Shown here: piece after piece, positions 1-7,006 of the stretch
How positions within the stretch are numbered: position 1 is the first letter of the stretch
Layout of the letters: every line of letters starts with the position of its first letter
Made by a program: the position numbers and the translations under genes
Assembly: GCA_009731375.1 (NCBI GenBank)
Contig: BJOX01000186.1
Coordinates: 830,073-850,093, forward strand
Source of the DNA: Paulinella micropora
Taxonomy: Eukaryota; Cercozoa; Imbricatea; Euglyphida
Length of the DNA stretch: 20,021 nucleotides
Direction of reading: 5' to 3'
The notes under the pieces: generated by a model
The model's input: the letters and a program-made list of their open reading frames with translations, nothing else
What the model was told of the DNA's origin: nothing
Databases searched by the model: none

Positions 1-1472
1 CATGAAATGGCAATATGTCACCGCCTATAACCCCAGAGCGAACGGCAAGATAGAGCGGGTGCATAGACCCCTCAAGGCCGCGCTGAAGATGTATTGTATG
101 AAGAAGGAGAACCAAAAGGCATGGGTGGAGGCAGCATCCTCGTTTGCCTTTGCTATGAATTGCCTACCCTCTACAGCGTTAGGTGGTTCAAAAGGTTCAG
201 TCTCGCCATACCAATTGGTATATGGGCGTGAGCCCGCCATCCCAGCCTCACTGCTGCACCCAAAAGATTCATGGGGAGATCAGGATGAGCTGTTTGGGGT
301 GAGACTTCGGGCAAAGATGGAGGCGGAGCAAACAGTACAGGCGCATAGGGAGGCGGAGTGCAGGAAGACTGATGCTGAAGGTGTCAGTCAGGCACACCTG
401 GATCAAGTCAGATTTTAGGTCGGGGATATTGTACTACTGTACCATCCTCAGGTTCCTCAGGGAGTCAGCTCGAAGCTGTTCATCCACTGGAAAGGACCAT
501 ACCAGATCATAGAACAGATGGGGCCTTTGAATTATAAAATCAGAAAAAGTTCAAATAGTCAATGTACGAAGGCTGATTAAGTATGATCCCTTCCTACTTG
601 AAGATGAGTCCGTTGATCAAGCACTCAAACGGATGGAGGCTGACTTTAAAGAGGTCCCACCAATCCGTCAGGAGGATATCTCGGAACGGGATGCCTACAG
701 GGCACCAATTGCGGAGAAGGAGGAGGCTGAGCTGGAGAACAAGCGGGCCACCGACCGCAAAAGTGCGGCGGGGACTCAGACCCGCAAAAGGGTGGAGTCG
801 AACGTGCCGGAAGGAAAGTTCACGGAGGCGCAAATAAGGAGAGCGCAAAATGACCTTATCTACGACCGACCGAGAAAGGCGATAAGGACGGCACGTTCGC
901 AAGGAGTCCATCAAGAGGGGAGCGATGACGGAGATCAAGACCCTCGCGCGGGCAATGACACTCTCGTTCACCCCAGTTGGAAAGAAGGAGATGCGATTGG
1001 ACATATTTCATGGGCCAAAGACGCTTTTTACTTGGTGAGGCCTGCGGCTCAACACGTAGCCGATGACACGCTCTCAGATTTATATCTCATGAGAGTCATG
1101 GCAGTACCTCACAAACGCCATACGCGATCGAATCGAATTTCGACTGCGGCACAAATAATACAACCAGTCTTACATTTCTGGAGGAGTCTGGATCCAGTGG
1201 AAGATCCTAAAGTAAGACAATACCTTCCAGTATATAAAGACGCCAAGAAACTTGAGACATGGGATGATACCATATCTCCCACAGATAAAGATCATACCGC
1301 GTGGACCATACAAGCACTACCACGAGGGGTGCTGGACATTCCTTTTGACTTGGCACAAGGCGCAATCCCTCACAAAATTTGGGACGTCCTCGAACAGTCT
1401 ACCTTAGACTTAACTTTGGTTGGAGGTCCTCCACCAGGTAAAGGAGTCCGCGCGCGTAAACGGCGTCTATAG
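1..1472 (+). pseudogene. pol: Element A pol 3' end (integrase C-terminal half plus extension), broken
   Basis: The reading frame opens inside the integrase core (AYNPRANGKIERVHR, the region of the catalytic Glu) and matches element B pol. It is interrupted twice. At 416-418 a CAG glutamine codon of element B is TAG. Near 543-548 eight bases present in B (around 11853-11860) are missing, which shifts the frame just after the GPY/F module. Nine substitutions separate the copies in the first 550 bp. Downstream of the deletion the 279-codon open stretch 633-1472 is identical in protein to the end of B pol and ends at the same TAG. The copy cannot make a full Gag-Pol, although it could be mobilised in trans. 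Confidence 0.9.
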
Positions 1473-2206
1473 TAAGTATTTTTTTTCTCTAGAAGTATTG
1501 TGGACCTGATCGATTGCGAACATAGCATTGATCCAATATCGTCCCGACAACCTTACTTAGATATTAAAGCTACTACAGCATTCATTCTTCTAGAGATTAA
1601 CAAGACACAGCTGACAAAAAATAGGCATTCTATTCTCTTGCTTCGGCAGAGACAGACGAGACGGCCACGAAACAGCACCGTTACGGGATCGCTATTTGAG
1701 TGAGCGATGGTGTTTCCTGGATACGACCCGCATTAGTACCAGAATGATGATCTCATTAAAGACTCTACAGTCTAATCAAGAACTGATATATTTTAATAAC
1801 ATGAACTGCTACACCGGATTCCATCGATCTCTACTTGTATCGGCATATCGCAAGGTTAGGGCGCACTCAACCCAACTTCGGATATAGTCGTCAGACTTGA
1901 TCACCTGACACTATATTAAATGATACCGATTTATACAAGGGTATGTCTTCACAAAAAGTAAATGTATTTATGGAAACCGACGACCGGTTATTACATATAT
2001 ATGGAAATGGCGACATTACATTATTACTCAACCATAAAACATTATACTTGGACATACTGCACAAATATCTTATCGACAGAAGAAAGAGGAAGATTTTAAT
2101 ATAGATACTGAATGTGCTAGAGTATATATACGATTGGTACCGGGGCAAGTATCATTGTTGTTTTATAACGGCTAATTCGTGGGTTGATGTATCTTCATAC
2201 ATAACT

Positions 2207-2282
2207 CTAAACGAATCTTAGTCAGAAAAGAAATCAGTTCAAAGCTAAACGAATCTTAGTCAGAAAAGAAATCAGTTCAAAG
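2207..2282 (+). repeat. 38-bp tandem duplication private to element A
   Basis: The unit beginning CTAAACGAATCTTAGTCAG occurs at 2207-2244 and again at 2245-2282 with no change. Element B has one unit only (about 13527-13564). The duplication therefore arose in copy A or its source after the two lineages split. Confidence 0.9.
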
Positions 2283-2319
2283 CGTATTATGTCGGAAACG
2301 AAGTTCCACCATAAAAACT

Positions 2320-2328
2320 GGGAGGGGG
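2320..2328 (+). promoter_or_regulatory. Polypurine tract of element A
   Basis: GGGAGGGGG stands three bases before the TG that opens the 3' LTR, the place where the plus-strand primer of LTR elements sits. The same tract precedes the 3' LTR of element B at the same distance. Confidence 0.8.
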
Positions 2329-2331
2329 TAC

Positions 2332-2586
2332 TGTGGACATCACCCCCCGAATCATCCGGTAAAAAACTTATTTATACACCCCCCGAATCATCCGGTGAAA
2401 AACTTATTTATAGATTTCGTCTGGCCGGACACGTCTGAAATGCCAATTTGATCCTGGTCTTTTGGCGGCTTTTTGTCTTTGCGTCACTGAGCTAATATAA
2501 CGAGACATCATTCTCTTTTTTGAAGGACCGCGTTTGGTTATATTACCGACTTACTCTTCCATGGAGCTATCGTTGGGGATAGTACA
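2332..2586 (+). repeat. 3' LTR of element A (255 bp)
   Basis: It begins TGTGGACATCACC and ends GGGGATAGTACA, so it has the TG...CA ends expected of an LTR. It contains two copies of a 36-bp unit (2341-2376 and 2377-2412) that carries CCCCCCGAATCATCCGG and TATTTATA. It is the same length as the 3' LTR of element B and 37 bp longer than the 5' LTR of B. An ATG at 2561 is absent from the 5' LTR of B. Confidence 0.9.
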
Positions 2587-2895
2587 AAAACAGGCACCGC
2601 CGGTGATGGAAGAATACAAGGGTCGTGGAAGACCACGAAAGCGAGCCAAAACGTGACATTATAAGAATTATAAAGGAGTGATGTTGCTTATGGATCCGAT
2701 GATCCGATGAATTCTCAACGGAAGGGAGGATCAAGCGATGGCAGAAGTTTAGTAGATTCGATGCCAGCGGAACTTCGGGAAGAGCTGGAGCTCGGGGGCA
2801 CGGGTTCAAGTCTCACGGGTGAGACTCGCACTGGACGTGGACCAATTCTTTTTATTTATTCGACAGCCGGAACGCCTTATATTATGTGTCGCCGG

Positions 2896-3000
2896 GTCGG
2901 TCGAGAGCGCCTTCGGTCGGAATGAGGAGTCAGTCTTCGGCGTGGGGGTCGGTCGAGAGCGCCTTCGGTCGGAATGAGGAGTCAGTCTTCGGCGTGGGGG
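2896..3000 (+). repeat. 52-bp tandem repeat, two units
   Basis: A unit starting GTCGGTCGAGAGCGCCTTCG occupies 2896-2947 and repeats without change at 2948-2999. It is GC-rich compared with the surrounding AT-rich spacer and is found nowhere else in the window. Confidence 0.9.
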
Positions 3001-3525
3001 TCGACCGCTTACGGTGGCTTCCCCCCTAGGGGGAAAAGGGATTGTCGGCCGGCCCGCACAATACATAGTGTCGTCCGGCTTGTCGGCCGTTACTTGACTC
3101 TTATGCTTGGTCTGCCCTCTAATGTTGAGTGACGACTAAGTGTCAGAGTATTAATAGCTGTTCCGGTTACATTGGTGAGGCTTACCCGATAGAAGATGTG
3201 AAACCGTGACTGCAGTCAGCATTGAATTACTGGACAAGAAAAAGCATATATTAATATATCAAGTTATAGTAATATATACATACATACCCAAGAAGCGCAT
3301 CATCAAAAATTCCCGCCCCATGCTTTTTCTCTCGACACCGTTTTTGCTCAGAAAATTTCCGAAAAACTGAGGAAAATTTCCATACCCAGTTGATTTTGGT
3401 AGCGACTCCAGATTGTGACAATAGTACGATATTTAATAACCGATAACTGTGCTAACAATATGAAGACTGAGGAATACCTAAAGTAGGCACTACGCAATCT
3501 CCAGACCAAGGATAACCGACAGACC

Positions 3526-3529
3526 GGAA
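3526..3529 (+). repeat. Left target-site duplication of element B (GGAA)
   Basis: GGAA directly precedes the TG of the 5' LTR and GGAA directly follows the CA of the 3' LTR at 13870-13873. Ty3/gypsy integrases typically duplicate 4-6 bp, so a 4-bp duplication fits. Four bases can match by chance, so this is supportive rather than proof. Confidence 0.65.
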
Positions 3530-3747
3530 TGTGGACATCACCCCCCGAATTATCCGGTAAAAAACTTATTTATAGATTTCGTCTGGCCGGACACGTCTGA
3601 AATGCCAATTTGATCCTGGTCTTTTGGCGGCTTTTTGTCTTTGCGTCACTGAGCTAATATAACGAGACATCATTCTCTTTTTTGAGGACTGTGTTTGGTT
3701 ATATTACCGACTTACTCTTCCATTGAGCTATCGTTGGGGATAGTACA
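3530..3747 (+). repeat. 5' LTR of element B (218 bp)
   Basis: Begins TGTGGACATCACC and ends GGGGATAGTACA. It has only one copy of the 36-bp unit (3539-3574) that is doubled in both 3' LTRs. TATTTATA at 3567-3574 is the best TATA-like candidate. The only ATG inside is at 3602; the position that is ATG near the end of both 3' LTRs reads ATT here. Confidence 0.92.
3567..3574 (+). promoter_or_regulatory. TATA-like element in the 5' LTR
   Basis: TATTTATA lies 38 bp into the LTR, downstream of a C-run and CCGGTAAAAAAC. It is the only TATA-like string in the LTR, and an ATG-free stretch begins 30 nt further on, as expected if transcription starts there. No start site can be proved from sequence. 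Confidence 0.4.
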
Positions 3748-3749
3748 TT

Positions 3750-3767
3750 TGGAGTCCATAGCTAAAG
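3750..3767 (+). promoter_or_regulatory. Candidate primer-binding site
   Basis: Two bases after the LTR end the sequence reads TGGAGTCCATAGCTAAAG. A PBS normally starts TGG, the complement of the tRNA CCA end, within a few bases of the LTR, so place and first bases fit. The matching tRNA cannot be named from this window. Confidence 0.5.
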
Positions 3768-3780
3768 GCTGATTTCTTTT

Positions 3781-3848
3781 CTGATCTGTCGTACAGACAT
3801 CAGATAAGCACAAATTTATTTTTCGCTGATCTGTCGCACAGACATCAG
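3781..3848 (+). repeat. Twin leader hairpins
   Basis: CTGATCTGTCGTACAGACATCAG (3781-3803) and the same string with one base changed in the loop (3826-3848). Each folds as CTGAT/ATCAG around CTGT/ACAG with a 3-nt loop and a 2-nt AC bulge. The single difference (T to C) falls in the loop. Position just after the candidate PBS suggests an RNA role such as packaging or dimerisation; this is inference. Confidence 0.6.
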
Positions 3849-4378
3849 ACGAAAACAAACACTCCTACTCATCCTCAAACAAAAAAACTTACAAACAAGC
3901 GATCAATTTGTCACAAGCTGGCATAACCTTTAGCCCTTGTGCACATTTGGCTTCTGTCTGCTCTTCTACAAGACACCAGACCACACCTACTCCACTCCCT
4001 CTTGCTGCTTGCATAAAGCCAAGTAGGACAAGTGCAAAACAAACATCAGACAAACACACAGACGGAGGAGAAACGAGCAAAGCACTCCCACTCTCTGTTC
4101 TGAACCATTTTCCTTGCATTTTCTCTGCAAAAACCAGAGGAGATTACACATCTCTCACACAAGAGCAAGACAAATAGCGAAGCACTGTCCGACGACAGAC
4201 TGACTTCTACAAAACAGCTCTTTTGACCAAACTATCGTTATCTCTGTGTAGGGCCTGACGCCCCATAACTATTTCAACAGAGAAAAGGAAGAAGGAGAAG
4301 AAGGTTGCATAGAGTGATAAGAACAACAGAGGAAAAAAAGAAAGAAAAAAAAAGCAGACGTGACTCTCATAACATAAG

Positions 4379-7003
4379 ATGGAAGACGAGAATGAGCAGG
4401 CTGGTGTGACACCAACTGATTATGGTCCTAGTGAGGGAGGAGAGGAGCAGGAGACTCAGTACTCAGAAGAGAGGGGGGATAGAGATGGAGAGGAGAGAGA
4501 GGAGTATACGTATACAGCCGATGTAGAGTCGACAGGGGGGGGTAATGCACAAGAAGCGAGTGCAGGTCAGACTGGAGGCTCTCCACTGACAGAGGCAGAG
4601 AGAGAGATGGAGGATGTTGGCCAGAATATCCCAAATACATGGGAACAGTTGGCTACATATGATGATGAAGAGTCCTTCTTCCTTAACTACCCAACCTATT
4701 ATAAAACACACATCTACATTCCTTACGAGAAAAGGAATAGACCAGGACAAGGTCAAAGCAACCTCCTGATCGAAATTCCCGGCCTTGCGAAGCCTCTCTT
4801 CAACAAAGTGAGGTTTGAGCACGAAAGAGTGCCATTGCAGGATATCAAGTATGGCGACACTCTTACACTGTGCGACATATACGACATATCTGCAACACTC
4901 TACGCTGCTGTGCTCGTTGCGGAATTTTATGAACGCACAAACATACAGTGGAAAAATAAACGCACAACTGCAGCATGGCTGTCTTTCTGTGGTGTCCCCA
5001 CTGATATCAAGAATCTAGAAAGAAAGTTCGAAGTTAGAAACCAAAGTAGCATTGAGTTTGCCCTTGAGGCTTTTGTAACTGCCTTCACACGGGCTTACAA
5101 CGAAATGTACAAAGCACTGAAAGACAACACAAGGCAACATCCTGTTTACGAGGAGGTTGACCAGTCTTGTCAGGTGCTTGAACGCCTCACACAACTCCAT
5201 AAGGGCCTCTTTGAGGGGAAGGAGCAAAAACCAACATGGAAACAATGGGCCCACACGAAGAATCACACTCTCATTAAAGGCCCTCTCACAACAATCCCAA
5301 ATAATAACAGAGCTGATAAGTCTTCCATGAGAGAAAAGGCACACTTCCTCTCTAGTGCCACAGGGCTTGCACAGTTCGTGACTCATCTAGCACGACAGGT
5401 GAAAGAAGAAGAGACGAGACAGAAAGAGGAGAAGGAGCAGAAGGAGAAGATAGCTGTGGCAATGGCAGTAGCACGGGTGGCTCCACAGCCAACGGCTCCA
5501 CCTACCACATCTAACCCAGCTCCCAAGAAAGCAGGAGGAGGACCCACAGGAGGAGGACCCCAAGGGGGAGGAACAGTAATTAACTTGACTGACTCCCAGA
5601 AGAAAAAGCAGGCGCTGCAGGCAGCCCTAGCTAAAATCAAAATTGGGGGAGGGGGCCTTAAGCTCTATGCTATCACTGCCAATGAGGCTGACACAGAGAA
5701 GACCCTCATGACTAAGCTCAATGAGATGGACAGATGCTTCCAGCAAAACCAGTGTGAGGTGGAGCAGGAGTATGAAGTCCTAGAACATCTCTGTGATCGA
5801 TCCCTCCTTGGAGCTGGTTTTGATCGTATAACTTACGAGAAGTACAGAGGAGAGGAGGAGCTAGCAAGGAAAGGTGGACATGCAGAGATGAGTTGTACTC
5901 TGGCCATTGCTGCCCTCATTCGATACTTTAAGGCAAGTGGATACCAACACTTGTGCACTGGCACATTGATTGGGTTTGAAATTTTCGACTTAGTATCGGA
6001 GCAGTTGCAGTCTGTCACTCAGCTTGCATCTGTCTTAACAAATGTGGGCACCCAGTACACTCTCTTTTATAACCACAAAGCCATACTCCTATATTTCCTC
6101 AGTGCTTTGCACGTCTACAACAAAAATAAGCTCACACTGCTCATGCAAGACTGCAAAACCTTCGACAAGGTAAAGCACTTGAACTTTTTGGAGATGAGCG
6201 TCTTTGAGGCCACGACTAAGGCCGTGAGCCCAAAAATGTTGTGGACCGAAGTAATGACCGCTTGTCAGAGGCTCGACAGCCAGACAGCATCCTTGATCGG
6301 TTCTGCATCGGCTTCTGCTCAACCGCAAGCCGCACATACGCAACGATCTCTAGGAAAGCGACCAAGAGAGAACAGTCGTGAAGCTAACACACCTTGTATT
6401 CGTTGGTGGGCACGGGCACAATGCTTCAAACACACAAATAAGAAATGCCCGTACAACCACGATGTCGAGGACACCCGCATCCGAAACACACTCCTCAAGA
6501 ACGTACGGTCGGACGAAACCAACACCGTCGCCGTTCTGCGCCGACTGCGCAAGGATCAGGGGTGGAAATTACAGGATGTCGCGGACCATGACCACGAACT
6601 AGCTGACGCGATCAATTCTCTTTTCGCTAGAGATGATCAGAAGACGGCAGCCATAGAAGCCGCAAGTAGAGGAAGAGGTGGAACACGAGGAAGAGGAGGA
6701 GGGAGAGGAATCAATCGAGGAGGAGGAGCCCCTTTCGCACGAGGCACATACACTCGCGGGGGGGAGAGAGGATTTGTGAGAAGAGGAGGAGGAAGAGGTG
6801 TATTTCAAGGTAGAGGAGGAGGAAGATGGGTTGGCCGAGGTGGATACGGCAGCGCAGAGCGCCCGTACCACAGAGATGGGGGCTGGGCAGACGGCTCGAG
6901 CTCAAGCTCGAGTTCCTCAGCACCACAGGCCTATGCGACATCAGGCGCAACCACTACCGACACTGATGCCGACTCAGGTAACAGATTTGAGGTAGTCCAA
7001 TGA
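4379..7003 (+). CDS. gag: Gag-like nucleocapsid protein with CCCH finger and RGG tail (874 aa)
   Basis: Position (first ORF after the LTR leader, upstream of pol) and basic nucleic-acid-binding C-terminus identify this as Gag, the protein expected to form particles around element RNA. The N-terminus (1-80) is acidic and low-complexity. The middle (about 80-650) is mostly helical in character with a charged, likely coiled-coil stretch at about 338-362 and a Gly/Pro linker near 380-400. Residues 673-694 read C-x8-C-x7-C-x3-H, a CCCH-type finger rather than the usual retroviral CCHC knuckle. From 764 to 838 the chain is rich in RGG/RGRGG, then a serine run. At 874 aa it is long for Ty3/gypsy Gag. 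The ATG is the first in over 770 nt and has a good context. It ends at TGA followed by CTAG. Confidence 0.85.
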   Translation: MEDENEQAGVTPTDYGPSEGGEEQETQYSEERGDRDGEEREEYTYTADVESTGGGNAQEASAGQTGGSPLTEAEREMEDVGQNIPNTWEQLATYDDEESFFLNYPTYYKTHIYIPYEKRNRPGQGQSNLLIEIPGLAKPLFNKVRFEHERVPLQDIKYGDTLTLCDIYDISATLYAAVLVAEFYERTNIQWKNKRTTAAWLSFCGVPTDIKNLERKFEVRNQSSIEFALEAFVTAFTRAYNEMYKALKDNTRQHPVYEEVDQSCQVLERLTQLHKGLFEGKEQKPTWKQWAHTKNHTLIKGPLTTIPNNNRADKSSMREKAHFLSSATGLAQFVTHLARQVKEEETRQKEEKEQKEKIAVAMAVARVAPQPTAPPTTSNPAPKKAGGGPTGGGPQGGGTVINLTDSQKKKQALQAALAKIKIGGGGLKLYAITANEADTEKTLMTKLNEMDRCFQQNQCEVEQEYEVLEHLCDRSLLGAGFDRITYEKYRGEEELARKGGHAEMSCTLAIAALIRYFKASGYQHLCTGTLIGFEIFDLVSEQLQSVTQLASVLTNVGTQYTLFYNHKAILLYFLSALHVYNKNKLTLLMQDCKTFDKVKHLNFLEMSVFEATTKAVSPKMLWTEVMTACQRLDSQTASLIGSASASAQPQAAHTQRSLGKRPRENSREANTPCIRWWARAQCFKHTNKKCPYNHDVEDTRIRNTLLKNVRSDETNTVAVLRRLRKDQGWKLQDVADHDHELADAINSLFARDDQKTAAIEAASRGRGGTRGRGGGRGINRGGGAPFARGTYTRGGERGFVRRGGGRGVFQGRGGGRWVGRGGYGSAERPYHRDGGWADGSSSSSSSSAPQAYATSGATTTDTDADSGNRFEVVQ

Positions 7004-7006
7004 CTA
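7001..7006 (+). promoter_or_regulatory. Gag-pol junction: UGA-CUA stop-codon readthrough site
   Basis: CAA TGA CTA G ends gag, and the same frame is then open for 1928 codons through all of pol. UGA followed by CUA is the established leaky stop context of alphaviruses and of several readthrough cellular genes (UGA CUAG). The first ATG in the pol frame is at 7559, inside the presumed protease motif, so independent initiation would lose the protease. A small hairpin (7039-7045 with 7053-7059) lies 35 nt downstream. Confidence 0.75.

Larger units (their letters stand above)
1473..2331 (+). other. Element A 3' non-coding tail
   Basis: About 860 nt lie between the pol stop and the 3' LTR. The first 514 nt are identical to element B; the rest differs by several small indels and a 38-bp tandem duplication. 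Short open stretches (67 codons at 1500-1703, 63 codons at 1696-1887) are present in both copies but use different frames, lack family motifs and may be chance. Confidence 0.75.
1..2586 (+). mobile_element. Element A: 3' part of a Ty3/gypsy-type LTR retrotransposon, cut by the window edge
   Basis: Positions 1-2586 align almost base for base with 11311-13869 of the full-length element B. They hold the second half of the integrase core, the GPY/F module, the pol C-terminal extension, the 3' non-coding tail, a polypurine tract and a 3' LTR ending in CA. The 5' part of this copy lies left of the window, so its length, 5' LTR and target duplication cannot be seen. The coding part is broken (see the pseudogene entry). 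Same-strand placement 943 bp upstream of element B shows two independent insertions or a local duplication. Identity to B is very high, so amplification was recent. Confidence 0.93.
2587..3529. other. Spacer between elements A and B
   Basis: No convincing gene. Just after LTR A, the frame running from 2606 to a stop at 2656 encodes a 16-residue peptide with GRGRPRKR, an AT-hook-like string; it may be a scrap of an interrupted gene. A 72-codon open stretch at 2707-2925 overlaps the tandem repeat and has no recognisable motif. A GC-rich palindrome (TTCCCCC, 3-nt loop, GGGGGAA) lies at 3019-3035. The part 3190-3529 is AT-rich and featureless apart from GGAA at 3526-3529, the left target duplication of element B. 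Confidence 0.6.
3748..4378 (+). other. 5' leader of element B, free of ATG
   Basis: 631 nt between LTR and gag contain no ATG on the plus strand; counting from 3605 inside the LTR the ATG-free stretch is 774 nt. Two near-identical hairpins (3781-3803 and 3826-3848) lie near the start. The last 100 nt are A/G-rich. The gag ATG at 4379 has A at -3 and G at +4. The pattern fits a long capped leader scanned by ribosomes. Open stretches here on either strand lack ATG starts or motifs and are not called as genes. Confidence 0.75.

Noticed and set aside
2795-2830. GGTTCAAGTCT resembling a tRNA B box
   Set aside because: The flanking bases do not form a T-stem and no acceptor or anticodon arm is present upstream.
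3908-4177. 89-codon frame in the element B leader
   Set aside because: It has no ATG; the whole leader lacks ATG, so it is best read as untranslated.
7001-7003. TGA read as a sense codon under a variant genetic code
   Set aside because: The two complete host frames (17308-18837 and 14640-15377) use TGA as their stop, and no other in-frame TGA occurs in gag or pol.
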